Source: Kingella_B sp963529665 (GTDB taxonomy: Bacteria; Pseudomonadota; Gammaproteobacteria; Burkholderiales; Neisseriaceae). Taken from it: DNA of 64,000 nucleotides. Of this stretch, positions 18,016-26,207 are shown piece by piece (positions within the stretch are counted from its first letter, which is position 1; each line of letters begins with the position of its first letter). The notes below the pieces were generated by a model that made no database searches, was not told the DNA's origin, and was given only the letters and a program-made list of their open reading frames with translations. Location of the stretch: contig CAUSAG010000006.1 in NCBI GenBank assembly GCA_963529665.1, forward strand, positions 1 to 64,000, in the 5' to 3' direction. Position numbers and translations under genes: made by a program.

Positions 18016-18615
18016 ATGACCACCGAAGCCCAAAACGAACACGACAACAAAAACCACCCCGCCCAAGACGAAGCCCTAACCGCCTACCAAAACGGCGACT
18101 ACGCCACCGCCTTAGCCGCATGGCAACCGCTTGCCGATGCAGGCGACGCGCAAGCCCAGTTTAACCTCGCCATCATGTATCACAACGGGCAAGGCACCGA
18201 ACCCGATGCTGCCAAAGCCATCGCCTATTGCACCCTAGCCGCCGACAACGACATCCCGCCCGCCCAACACTATCTCGGCTACTTGCTAATGGACGAAGAA
18301 ATCGGCACCCCCAATCCCGAAAAAGCCGCCCACTATTGGCAACGCGCCGCCGAACACGGCATCGACGACGCCCAATACCAACTCGGCTCACTCTACACCC
18401 AAGGCATCGGCGTGCCCCAAGACACCGACACCGCCGCCGATTGGTACGAAGCCGCCGCCCTACAAGGACACGCCCCCGCCCAATACAATCTCGGTGTGCT
18501 CTATGCCAACGCCAAGCAATACACCCACGCACGGCATTGGTGGAACAAAGCCCTAGCCCAAGACAACCAAGACGCCAAAGACGCGCTCGCCAAGCTAGAC
18601 GAAATGGGCTTGTAA
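18016..18615 (+). CDS. Sel1-repeat (TPR-like) protein
   Basis: This 199-residue soluble protein contains at least four Sel1-like repeats, for example AQFNLAIMYHNGQG, AQHYLGYLLMDEEIG, AQYQLGSLYTQGIG and AQYNLGVLYANAKQ. Sel1 repeats form a helical scaffold for protein-protein contacts. No signal peptide is seen. The ATG at 18016 is chosen over an upstream in-frame ATG at 17968, which would include unrelated sequence. The partner is unknown. An inverted DUS pair (18627-18665) follows. Confidence 0.85.
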   Translation: MTTEAQNEHDNKNHPAQDEALTAYQNGDYATALAAWQPLADAGDAQAQFNLAIMYHNGQGTEPDAAKAIAYCTLAADNDIPPAQHYLGYLLMDEEIGTPNPEKAAHYWQRAAEHGIDDAQYQLGSLYTQGIGVPQDTDTAADWYEAAALQGHAPAQYNLGVLYANAKQYTHARHWWNKALAQDNQDAKDALAKLDEMGL

Positions 18616-18784
18616 CCCCCAGCCAAAGGCAGCCTGAAAAGCCATTCCACAGTTTTCAGGCTGCCCCATCAATTGTCAAACAAGCCATTCTCGCGCGTTG
18701 CGCCGCGCACCACGCCCCGCAGCCTAAACCTTTCTTGTAATTCACAAACCCATTTTTCAGGCTGCCTCAACCCAAGGACAACCC

Positions 18785-19678
18785 ATGTCGCATAAACTCT
18801 ACCCCAAAAAACCCACCCTCAGCCAACGCATCAAACTCGCCTTGCACTATCTCACCCCCCAGCACGCGCTCACCCACCTAGCAGGCTGGATTGCCAACCA
18901 ACAATGGGGCGCAGTAACCCACTTCATCATCCAACAATTCGCCCGCGCCTATAAAATCAACTGGCAAGAAGCCGCCCAACCCAACCCCAGCGATTACCCC
19001 ACCTTCAACCAATTCTTCACCCGCGCCCTCAAAGATGGCGCGCGCCCCATCGTATCAGGCGACAAACAAATCGCCCTGCCCGCCGATGGGCGTGTCAGCC
19101 AAAGCGGCGCAATCCACGACAACCAACTGTTGCAAGCCAAAGGGCACAGCTTTACGCTAGCCGACCTGCTCGCAGGCGACCACAAACTCGCCGCCCAATT
19201 CGCCAACGGTACATTCATCACCACCTACCTTTCCCCCCGCGACTACCACCGCGTGCATATGCCCTGCGCCGCCACCCTGCGCCAAATGGTTTATGTGCCG
19301 GGGGAACTCTATTCCGTAAACCCCTTTCTCGCCCAACACATCCCCAACCTATTCGCCCGCAACGAGCGCGTAATTTGCGTGTTTGACACCGCATTCGGCA
19401 AAATGGTGCAAATTCTTGTTGGCGCCACCATCACCGCCAGCATCCGCACCACATGGGCAGGCATCATCAACCCACCGCGCAGCGAAACCGTGCGCGTGTG
19501 GGATTACCCCGCCGACGGCGAGCAAGCCATCCGCTTCAACAAAGGCGACGAAATGGGCGCATTCCTACTCGGCTCAACCGTTATCAACCTTTTCCCGCAC
19601 AATACCATCACGCTGGATGCGCGACTGCAAGAAAACGCCGAAACCCGCGTCGGCGAACTGCTCGGTACGGCGAATTAA
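18785..19678 (+). CDS. psd: Phosphatidylserine decarboxylase proenzyme
   Basis: This 297-residue enzyme makes phosphatidylethanolamine at the inner membrane. It is a pyruvoyl enzyme made by self-cleavage; the LGST site is at about residues 262-265, with cleavage between Gly and Ser. Other family motifs are the segment FNQFFTRALKDGARPI, the YLSPRDYHRVHMP motif and NERVICVFDT. The length is within the family range. An AAGGAC ribosome binding site precedes the ATG. Confidence 0.95.
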   Translation: MSHKLYPKKPTLSQRIKLALHYLTPQHALTHLAGWIANQQWGAVTHFIIQQFARAYKINWQEAAQPNPSDYPTFNQFFTRALKDGARPIVSGDKQIALPADGRVSQSGAIHDNQLLQAKGHSFTLADLLAGDHKLAAQFANGTFITTYLSPRDYHRVHMPCAATLRQMVYVPGELYSVNPFLAQHIPNLFARNERVICVFDTAFGKMVQILVGATITASIRTTWAGIINPPRSETVRVWDYPADGEQAIRFNKGDEMGAFLLGSTVINLFPHNTITLDARLQENAETRVGELLGTAN

Positions 19679-20068
19679 ACGTTTCAGGCTGCCTATCGCG
19701 TGATACGAAAGGCAGCCTGAAAGCGGTGGTGGCACACGTTATGAAACCGCTGAAGAAGCCATGCAGGCTATGTTGGAAATCGCATCAGGAAGCCATGATG
19801 CGTAAACTTAAAATCAACATGAGCAGCCAATTGATATTTTGGGTGTTGATGCCGCTTTGTGCACTGATGCTTTGGTGCTCTGCGTTGATTTTGCTTTGGT
19901 TATAATCGCCGCTAGGGTTGGGTGGGTTAAAACAAAAAAGGTAGGTAAGTGGTTTTAAGGCAGCCTGAAACGGAGTTCAGCGAAATCAAAACCGCGTGTG
20001 CATAAATCACACCCTACCATTTCACATTTTTGGTTGGTTGCACAGGCTATGCTGGTTAGTAGTGCCAG
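19679..20068. other. Intergenic region with a decayed coding remnant
   Basis: Just after psd comes an inverted DUS pair (19681-19720). At 19722-19805 one frame reads ...RYETAEEAMQAMLEIASG... before a stop, fused to a DUS, and looks like the last part of a lost gene. A tiny hydrophobic ORF overlaps it. Nothing else is recognisable. Confidence 0.5.
19795..19905 (+). CDS. Possible 36-residue single-pass membrane peptide
   Basis: A short frame starting MMRKLKINMSS and continuing into one strongly hydrophobic helix (LIFWVLMPLCALMLW) has an AGGA sequence just upstream. It could be a small membrane protein or simply the fortuitous product of a decayed locus. No neighbour gives it a role. Confidence 0.25.
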   Translation: MMRKLKINMSSQLIFWVLMPLCALMLWCSALILLWL

Positions 20069-20548
20069 TTAATCTACATCTTGATAAAGTTTATCTATAA
20101 AACTATCAAAATCAGGTGCGATGGGAACTGTAATCATCTTGGTATTACCTAGTTCATCTTCGTAAAATTCATCATGATACATAAGTACGATGGATGGATT
20201 ACTTGAATTTTTACGGTAATCAAAACAAATATAATCGCCATTTGCACTTATTCCAAATGTAACAACTTGATTTCCATAGCCATATTCATCATCAATGCAT
20301 GAATAGGTATAGATATTTTCATGACTGGAGGCATCTTTTTTATATCCTAAAAATAAAATATTTCTGTCATCTGTATTCTTATTATTATCAATAAACATAA
20401 AACAATCTTCTTCGGGATATAAATAATCATGTTCACTTATCAAATATATATACGATTTAGGGAATATTACACCTAAATTTTCTGCAAATTTTTCAATGAT
20501 TGAAGCAGAAACTTTTCCTTCATCTCTCCAGATATTTAATTTTTTCAT
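20069..20548 (-). CDS. SMI1/KNR4 family immunity protein
   Basis: This 159-residue acidic protein has the SMI1/KNR4 fold signature: an N-terminal helix region, then GVIFPKSYIYLISEHDY and a later IVLMYHDEFY segment. In polymorphic toxin systems these proteins are immunity factors that bind nuclease toxins. The gene is clearly AT-rich compared with its surroundings, a sign of transfer. It starts 15 bp after the stop of a WHH-type nuclease fragment with an AAGGAA ribosome binding site, the usual toxin-immunity order. Confidence 0.85.
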   Translation of the reverse strand: MKKLNIWRDEGKVSASIIEKFAENLGVIFPKSYIYLISEHDYLYPEEDCFMFIDNNKNTDDRNILFLGYKKDASSHENIYTYSCIDDEYGYGNQVVTFGISANGDYICFDYRKNSSNPSIVLMYHDEFYEDELGNTKMITVPIAPDFDSFIDKLYQDVD

Positions 20549-20563
20549 TATTCATTTCCTTGA

Positions 20564-20810
20564 TTAACGTCCTTTTTTTAGTGCATTTTGACCAGTATGT
20601 CTAACTGCATCATGTATTTCCAACGGTACTAGCTGCATGTTATTTGGTGCACTTTGTGCATTATGATGCCAAATATATCCATTAATAGTCCGATTTCCAG
20701 CCATAATATCTTCTAACTGTGTGCTAGTAAAATTTGATTTAGGAATTACCCCTTTTTCTATTGCATCTCGCAAGCTTCTTGTAGCCGCTCTCATTTGTCC
20801 GGTAGTTGAT
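20564..20810 (-). pseudogene. C-terminal remnant of a WHH-type HNH nuclease toxin
   Basis: The last 75 or so residues of an open frame match the C-terminus of WHH nuclease toxins: YIWHHNAQSAPNNMQLVP then EIHDAVRHTGQ, with the paired His of the HNH-like active site. The frame stays open upstream to 20983, but that part is translated repeat and DUS sequence, not toxin, so the delivery part of the protein is missing. An in-frame ATG at 20794 could start a short product. With the immunity gene next to it, this looks like an orphan toxin cassette. Confidence 0.75.
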
Positions 20811-20816
20811 ATGGAA

Positions 20817-20894
20817 CGGCGGCGTCTCGCCGCCAAATACCGATTGAATAAACCATCCTGTTTGCCAACATGGCAACAAGCCACCAACGTTGCA
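20817..20894 (+). repeat. Two-hairpin dispersed repeat, copy 2 (degenerate)
   Basis: GGCGGCGTCTCGCCGCC forms the first hairpin, and ATGGCAACAAGCCACCAACG aligns with the second part of copy 1. This copy sits exactly at the broken 5' side of the nuclease-toxin remnant. Confidence 0.5.
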
Positions 20895-21080
20895 TGATTG
20901 CCAATCCGCTTAACAATGTTTTCAGGCTGCCTTTGGCACAATGCAATAGGCAGCCTGAAAACGATGTTAATCCACCCACTCAATAAAACGCACGAGCAGG
21001 CTTGAATTTCATTCAGCGTTTATCCAGCCCAATCCATTGGGTTACCAGCCCAAGAGCAGTTATAAAGCGATGCCTACACA

Positions 21081-21113
21081 AAACGCCCCTGATATGCTCA
21101 GGGGCGTTTTTTT
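21081..21113. terminator. Strong bidirectional terminator downstream of nrdA
   Basis: AAACGCCCCTGA and TCAGGGGCGTTT form a perfect 12-bp stem with a 5-base loop. It ends in T7 on the plus strand and has TTTT on the minus strand, where it would stop nrdA. Confidence 0.85.
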
Positions 21114-21136
21114 ACGCGTTCAATTGGGCGCAGAGC

Positions 21137-23410
21137 CTAAATCTTACACGCCCCACCCGCGCAATCATCATCTTGCAAATCCGACTGTCTATCGTCTGCG
21201 CCATCGCGCGTGTTGTGGTAATACAGCGTTTTTACGCCGTATTTGTATGCCGAGAGCAAATCTTTGAGCATTTGGTTCATCGGCACGCGCCCGCCCTCAA
21301 AGCGTTTCGGGTCGTAGCTGGTGTTGGCAGAAATGGCCTGATCCACAAATTTTTGCATCACGCCCACCAACTTCAAATAACCATCGTTGCCGCCCATTTG
21401 CCACAGCGTTTCGTATTGATTTTTTAGGCGTTCAAACTCGGGCACCACTTGCTTCAAAATGCCATCTTTGGATTGCTTAATGGTTACCAAGCCGCGCGGT
21501 GGCTCAATGCCGTTGGTGGCGTTGGCGATCTGCGAGCTGGTTTCGCTGGGCATCAACGCGCTTAATGTGCTGTTGCGCAAACCATATTGCACGATGTCGG
21601 TGCGCAAGGTTTCCCAATCGTAATGCAAAGGCTCGTTGCAGAATTTGTCCAAATCGGCTTTGTAGGTGTCAATCGGCAAGATGCCTTGGGAATAGGTGGT
21701 TTCGTTGAACAGCGGGCAGGCACCGTATTCTTTCGCCAGCGCCACCGATGCTTTGAGCAAATAGTATTGCATGGCTTCAAATGTGCGGTGGGTTAAGCCA
21801 ATCGCGCTGCCATCGCTGTATTTCACGCCGTTTTTCGCCAAATAATAAGCGTAGTTAATCACGCCCACGCCCAAGGTACGGCGGTTCATTGTGGCTTTGT
21901 GCGCGGCGGGAACAGGGTAGTCCTGATAATCCAGCAGCGCATCTAGGGCGCGGACGGTCAAATCCGCCAAGTTTTCAAATTCGTCCAAGTTTTCCAATGC
22001 GCCGAGGTTAAACGCCGATAGCGTGCACAAGGCAATTTCACCGTTTTCATCGTTAATATTGTTCAGCGGCTTAGTGGGCAGCGCAATTTCTAGGCACAAA
22101 TTGGATTGGCGCACGGGCGCGACTTTGGGGTCAAACGGGCTGTGCGTGTTGCAATGGTCCACGTTTTGCACATAAATGCGCCCCGTGCCCGCGCGTTCCT
22201 GCATCAAGATGGAGAACAAATCCGCCGCGCTGATGGTTTCTTTGCGGATGTTGGGGTCGTTTTCGTATTGGGTGTACAGGCGCTCAAATTCGTCTTGGTC
22301 GGCAAAAAAGGCTTCGTATAGCCCTGGGGTTTCGTGGGGCGAGAATAGGGTGATGTTGCCGCCTTTAATTAGCCGCGTGTACATCAACTTGTTGATTTGC
22401 ACACCATAATCCAACTGGCGGATGCGGTTTTCTTCCACGCCGCGATTGTTTTTCAATACCAACAGGCTTTGCACTTCAATGTGCCACAGCGGGTAGAACA
22501 GCGTTGCCGCGCCGCCGCGCACGCCGCCTTGTGAACAAGATTTCACGGCAGCCTGAAACATTTTGAAAAACGGAATGCAACCCGTGTGCTGCGCTTCGCC
22601 GCCGCGAATTTCGCTGCCCAAGCCGCGGATGCGCCCCGCGTTGATGCCGATGCCTGCGCGTTGGGAAACGTATTTCACGATGGATGATGTGGTGGCATTG
22701 ATGCTGTCTAGGCTGTCGTCGCATTCAATCAGCACACAGCTTGAAAATTGGCGCGTGGGCGTGCGCACGCCGCTCATAATTGGCGTAGGCAGCGAGATTT
22801 TGAATTGCGAAATCGCGTCATAAAAACGCTTCACATAATCCAAGCGCGTGTTTTTGGGGTATTTGGCAAACAAGCACATTGCCACCAAAATATACAAAAA
22901 CTGTGGGCTTTCAAAGATTTGGCGCGTAACGCGGTTTTGCACCAAATATTTGCCTTCCATTTGTTTTACGGCGGCGTAGGAAAAGGTTAAATCGCGCTCG
23001 TGGTCAATATAGCCGTTGATTTCGTTGTATTCAGCTTCGGTGTAGTCTTGCAGCAGATGCGCGTCGTATTTGCCCAACGCCACCATTTTTTGCACATGGG
23101 CAAACAGATGCGGCGGCGCATATTCGCCGTAGGCAATTTTGCGCAGGTGGAAAATGGCGAGACGCGCAGCAAGATATTGATAATCGGGCGTTTCTTCGGA
23201 GATTAAATCGGCGGCAGATTTGATGATGGTTTCGTGGATGTCGTCGGTGCGGATGCCGTTGTAGAACTGGATGTGCGATTTCAGCTCCACTTGCGACACG
23301 GACACATTGTCCAAGCCTTCGGCCGCCCACGTTACGACCTTATGGATTTTGTCCAAATTGATGGGTTCCAGCCGCCCGTCGCGTTTGGTTACTTGCATGT
23401 TGCTAGTCAT
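21137..23410 (-). CDS. nrdA: Ribonucleoside-diphosphate reductase subunit alpha (class Ia)
   Basis: This 757-residue large subunit reduces ribonucleoside diphosphates to deoxy forms. The N-terminal ATP-cone starts VTKRDGRLEPINLDKIHKV. Core segments include SSCVLIECDDSLDSI, GIGINAGRIRGLGS, GGVRGGAATLFYPLWH and NLCLEIALPTKP. The C-terminus ends in DDCAGGACKI with the redox-active Cys pair. Length is typical of class Ia. No nrdB is adjacent on either side, so the small subunit gene must lie elsewhere. A GGGAGA ribosome binding site precedes the ATG. A leader hairpin and a DnaA-box-like site lie upstream. Confidence 0.96.
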   Translation of the reverse strand: MTSNMQVTKRDGRLEPINLDKIHKVVTWAAEGLDNVSVSQVELKSHIQFYNGIRTDDIHETIIKSAADLISEETPDYQYLAARLAIFHLRKIAYGEYAPPHLFAHVQKMVALGKYDAHLLQDYTEAEYNEINGYIDHERDLTFSYAAVKQMEGKYLVQNRVTRQIFESPQFLYILVAMCLFAKYPKNTRLDYVKRFYDAISQFKISLPTPIMSGVRTPTRQFSSCVLIECDDSLDSINATTSSIVKYVSQRAGIGINAGRIRGLGSEIRGGEAQHTGCIPFFKMFQAAVKSCSQGGVRGGAATLFYPLWHIEVQSLLVLKNNRGVEENRIRQLDYGVQINKLMYTRLIKGGNITLFSPHETPGLYEAFFADQDEFERLYTQYENDPNIRKETISAADLFSILMQERAGTGRIYVQNVDHCNTHSPFDPKVAPVRQSNLCLEIALPTKPLNNINDENGEIALCTLSAFNLGALENLDEFENLADLTVRALDALLDYQDYPVPAAHKATMNRRTLGVGVINYAYYLAKNGVKYSDGSAIGLTHRTFEAMQYYLLKASVALAKEYGACPLFNETTYSQGILPIDTYKADLDKFCNEPLHYDWETLRTDIVQYGLRNSTLSALMPSETSSQIANATNGIEPPRGLVTIKQSKDGILKQVVPEFERLKNQYETLWQMGGNDGYLKLVGVMQKFVDQAISANTSYDPKRFEGGRVPMNQMLKDLLSAYKYGVKTLYYHNTRDGADDRQSDLQDDDCAGGACKI

Positions 23411-23436
23411 GTGTGCTTCTCCCTACGAAAATGCGA

Positions 23437-23460
23437 AATGCCGAGTATATATTCGGCATT
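23437..23460 (-). promoter_or_regulatory. Leader hairpin ahead of nrdA
   Basis: AATGCCGA and TCGGCATT form an 8-bp stem with an AT-only loop about 27 bp upstream of the nrdA start codon. It resembles the hup leader hairpin in stem sequence. Confidence 0.45.
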
Positions 23461-23842
23461 CTTGGGGGTTTTTTGATTGGGTTAATTTTACGAATTTTTG
23501 GTCTGATTGGATAGCTTGACAAAAATAACCATTTGTTTTGTTTTATAATTAAGAGTAAATAATTTATTCATGAAAAAGAAGAGTTATCCACAAATTATGT
23601 GTTTTGAATGGCTTACTTGCTGTTTCAGGCAGCCTGAAAATGAGGCGTAAAAATGAAAAATATTAAAGCTGTCTCTTTCATTACACTGCACCATCGCAAA
23701 GGCAGCCTGAAAACGAGCAACGCACGTTTTAACGCAGTCAAATTGTCTCAACTATTGCATAAACAAATTTTCAGGCTGCCTCACCATCCCCAAAAGGCAG
23801 CCTGAAAATCCAATCCAATCTCATCCTCTAAAGGACAACCAC
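23461..23842. other. nrdA-hisH divergent intergenic region
   Basis: This AT-rich gap of about 380 bp contains a perfect DnaA-box match (23584-23592) and, nearer hisH, several DUS copies. TTGACA (23516) and TATAAT (23544) are present but 22 bp apart, too far for a normal promoter. Short open frames here translate mainly DUS sequence and are not called. Confidence 0.55.
23584..23592 (+). promoter_or_regulatory. Consensus DnaA box upstream of nrdA
   Basis: TTATCCACA matches the high-affinity DnaA-box consensus. It lies 174 bp before the nrdA start codon. In Escherichia coli DnaA binds the nrdAB promoter and affects its expression, so the position is suggestive. Confidence 0.5.
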
Positions 23843-24487
23843 ATGAAAACCATCATCATTGACTACGGCATGGGCAATCTCCACTCCGTGCAAAAATCCG
23901 TTCACGCCGCCGCCCAACGTGCCAACATCCACACTCAAATCCAGCTCACTTCCCGCGCCCAAGACATCTACGCCGCTGATCGCGTGATTTTCCCAGGGCA
24001 AGGCGCGATGCCCGACTGCATGGCAGCGCTCAACCAAAGCAATCTTGCCGACGCCATCCGCGATGCGTTGAAAAACAAACCCTTTTTCGGCATCTGCGTA
24101 GGCGCGCAGCTATTGTTTGAACACAGCGAAGAAGGCGGCACACAAGGCTTGGGCTGGTTTTCAGGCTGCGTTAAACGCTTTTCTGCCAACCAAACCGACG
24201 CGCAAGGCAATCGCCTAAAAATTCCCCACATGGGCTGGAACAATGTTTGCCAAACCCAAGCTCATCCCCTGTTTACCAACATTCCGCAAAACGAGCGCTT
24301 CTATTTTGTCCACAGCTATTATTTCGCCCCCACGCAGCCTGAAATCACACTTGCCACCAGCCAATATCCGCAAGAATTCGCCTGCATCATCGGCAAAGAT
24401 AACGTTTTCGCCACCCAATTTCACACCGAAAAAAGCCACGAAGCAGGGCTACAATTGTTGCAAAATTTTCTACACTGGCAACCTTAA
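23843..24487 (+). CDS. hisH: Imidazole glycerol phosphate synthase subunit HisH
   Basis: This 214-residue glutamine amidotransferase supplies ammonia to HisF in histidine biosynthesis. The nucleophile Cys85 lies in FFGICVGAQLLFE, and the His-Glu pair in QFHTEKSHEAGLQLL. The N-terminus IIIDYGMGNLHSVQKS is diagnostic. It is followed by hisA 74 bp downstream. Two translated DUS cores occur (FSGCVK, TQPEI). An AGGACA ribosome binding site precedes the ATG. Confidence 0.96.
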   Translation: MKTIIIDYGMGNLHSVQKSVHAAAQRANIHTQIQLTSRAQDIYAADRVIFPGQGAMPDCMAALNQSNLADAIRDALKNKPFFGICVGAQLLFEHSEEGGTQGLGWFSGCVKRFSANQTDAQGNRLKIPHMGWNNVCQTQAHPLFTNIPQNERFYFVHSYYFAPTQPEITLATSQYPQEFACIIGKDNVFATQFHTEKSHEAGLQLLQNFLHWQP

Positions 24488-24561
24488 ACACACAAAGTCT
24501 TAACACTTAACTATGTAATTTTGCTAAAATGGCGAAATAACTTACAAAGATTAACCCAACC

Positions 24562-25305
24562 ATGCAACTTATCCCTGCGATTGATCTCAAAGATGGACAA
24601 TGTGTCCGCCTTAAACAAGGCCTAATGGAACAAGCCACCATCTTTTCAGATAGCCCCGCCAAAATGGCGCAGCACTGGCTAGAACAAGGCGCGCGACGTT
24701 TGCACTTGGTTGATTTAAACGGCGCATTTGCAGGCGAGCCTAAAAATTTTCCCGCCATTGCTGAAATTCTTGCTGCCGTGTCCGCCCATATTCCCGTGCA
24801 ATTGGGCGGGGGCATCCGCGATTTAGCCACCATTGAAAAATACCTCAATCTCGGTTTAACCGATGTCATCATTGGCACCGCCGCTGTTAAAAATCCCCAA
24901 TTTGTGCGCGATGCCTGCCGCGAATTTGCAGAGCATATTATTGTAGGACTAGATGCCAAAGACGGCATGGTTGCCATTGATGGCTGGGCAACGGTAACCG
25001 AGCATCATGTGGTTGATTTGAGCCAACAATTTGCCAGCGATGGCGTCAACAGCATTATCTACACCGACATCGGCAGAGACGGCATGATGAGCGGGGTAAA
25101 CATTGAAGCTACCGTTCACCTTGCTCGCGCGGTGAATATCCCCATCATTGCATCGGGCGGTTTAACCAATTTAGACGATGTGCGCGCGCTTTGCGCTGTG
25201 CAACACGAAGGCATCGCAGGCGTTATCACAGGGCGCGCCATCTATGAAGGCAGCATCCAATTTAACGAAGCGCAACAGCTTGCCGATACCTTAACGGCAG
25301 CCTGA
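24562..25305 (+). CDS. hisA: Phosphoribosylformimino-5-aminoimidazole carboxamide ribotide isomerase HisA
   Basis: This 247-residue TIM-barrel isomerase catalyses the fourth step of histidine biosynthesis. The catalytic Asp8 is in IPAIDLKDGQCVRLKQG; further markers are LQLGGGIRD (here VQLGGGIRD), YTDIGRDGMMSGVN and IASGGLTNLDDV. It follows hisH. hisF, often next in line, is not present; a small membrane-protein gene and then the prophage follow instead. Confidence 0.96.
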   Translation: MQLIPAIDLKDGQCVRLKQGLMEQATIFSDSPAKMAQHWLEQGARRLHLVDLNGAFAGEPKNFPAIAEILAAVSAHIPVQLGGGIRDLATIEKYLNLGLTDVIIGTAAVKNPQFVRDACREFAEHIIVGLDAKDGMVAIDGWATVTEHHVVDLSQQFASDGVNSIIYTDIGRDGMMSGVNIEATVHLARAVNIPIIASGGLTNLDDVRALCAVQHEGIAGVITGRAIYEGSIQFNEAQQLADTLTAA

Positions 25306-25359
25306 AAACAGAATTTAAATTAAAACGATTTCTCAATAACAAATATAAAGGAAACAATT

Positions 25360-25710
25360 ATGTACGGTTCATTTTTGCTTATCGCGTTCATTTTAGGCTT
25401 TTGGTGCATTTGGTCTGCCAGCCGCGATGTTAATTCGCTGGGCGAGGCGCTGGGTTTTACCGTGTTAGCCATCATCATCAAAGCAACAATGGAGTGGAGC
25501 GGTATGCCAGAATTTGATGCCCAGCTGTTAACCACTTGGGGTATTTTGTTTTTGTTCACTGTGGTGGTGTTGGAGATGATTGATCGCTTCTCTGAAAGCA
25601 TGGGGATGAACATGGGGATTGCGCTGGCTGGTTCGGCAGGCTGGTTCTTGCTGGCGAAATATTTGTTTAGCGAAGCAGGCATTGCCAAAGTGGCAGGCTG
25701 GGTGGGCTGA
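25360..25710 (+). CDS. Small polytopic membrane protein of unknown function
   Basis: This 116-residue protein has three or four hydrophobic helices (MYGSFLLIAFILGFWCIW, GFTVLAIIIKATM, TWGILFLFTVVVLEMI and ALAGSAGWFLLAKYLF). An AAAGGAAA ribosome binding site lies ahead of the ATG. It follows hisA by 54 bp in the same direction and is probably cotranscribed. I do not recognise the family. Confidence 0.7.
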   Translation: MYGSFLLIAFILGFWCIWSASRDVNSLGEALGFTVLAIIIKATMEWSGMPEFDAQLLTTWGILFLFTVVVLEMIDRFSESMGMNMGIALAGSAGWFLLAKYLFSEAGIAKVAGWVG

Positions 25711-25784
25711 ACGGCAGCCTGAAACGCAGTGCGGCGAAACAACAACGCATTCGCCCGTTGCCAACGCGATACGAAAACATCATT

Positions 25785-25843
25785 AAAACACCGTTATGCT
25801 GATTGATTGGGCTATGCTGATTGATTGGGCTAACGGTGTTTTT
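25785..25843 (+). terminator. Terminator of the his segment with a duplicated loop
   Basis: AAAACACCGTTA (25785-25796) and TAACGGTGTTTT (25831-25842) form a 12-bp stem ending in T5. The loop carries a perfect 18-bp tandem duplication, TGCTGATTGATTGGGCTA twice (25797-25832). It marks the last clearly host sequence before the prophage. Confidence 0.8.
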
Positions 25844-25887
25844 GCTTGTTGCGGGTTTTCAGGCTGCCGAACCGCACAAGCATCAAA

Positions 25888-25897
25888 AAGATACTGT
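25888..25897 (+). repeat. Direct repeat at the outer end of the transposase segment
   Basis: AAGATACTGT, identical to 27224-27233. It probably marks the outer recombination site of the IS110/Piv element or prophage. Confidence 0.5.
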
Positions 25898-26181
25898 ATT
25901 TCACGTCAAGGCTAAAATGCAAAAATTGTTGATTTGCGTCAAGTTTTGTTAATATTTTGCCAGTGCATGGCGTTGCGCCGCCATACCCACGCTTTTTTGG
26001 GTGCATTGAATTGGCATTGCAGTTGGGTTGCCGCTTTGCGGGGGCTAGCCCCCACACCCCCAGTCTCACTTGCGACGCCGCGCGGGCAGGCGGGCGGGGC
26101 GTTGCCCCTTTCACCTGCCCTTTCGGCAGAGTGTGGGGTCGCTTCCAAACAGTAAAGGGGGTATTCATAAAGGCTTCGCCT
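25898..26181 (-). ncRNA. Structured noncoding region 3' of the transposase (candidate bridge/seek RNA or phage origin)
   Basis: About 285 bp without a credible gene, GC-rich and full of pairing segments. Seen directly: ATGGCG/CGCCAT (25967-25984), palindrome GGGGGCTAGCCCCC (26040-26053), two-tier hairpin GGGCAGG/CCTGCCC enclosing GGGGC/GCCCC (26084-26120), and a closing stem CCCCACAC (26050-26057) with GTGTGGGG (26131-26138). IS110-family elements are now known to encode guide RNAs in their long noncoding end; in the IS1111 group it lies downstream of the transposase, as here. The main alternative is the filamentous-phage replication origin and packaging signal. Confidence 0.35.
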
Positions 26182-26207
26182 TTACAAAGCTTCCCCCTTG
26201 ACTGTTT
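26147..26207. repeat. Compound inverted repeat at the transposase 3' end
   Basis: AAACAGTAAAGGGGG (26147-26161) and CCCCCTTGACTGTTT (26193-26207) pair over 15 bp with one mismatch and enclose a second perfect hairpin, TAAAGGC-TTC-GCCTTTA (26168-26184). The transposase stop codon lies inside it. Confidence 0.8.

Noticed and set aside
20811..20983. N-terminal extension of the WHH nuclease frame
   Set aside because: It translates a dispersed repeat and a DUS, not toxin sequence.
23516..23549. TTGACA and TATAAT upstream of nrdA on the plus strand
   Set aside because: The spacing of 22 bp is too long for a normal promoter, and no plus-strand gene follows closely.
23653..23806. Short plus-strand frame upstream of hisH
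   Set aside because: Most of its residues are translated DUS copies (KGSLKT, FRLPH); no ribosome binding site.
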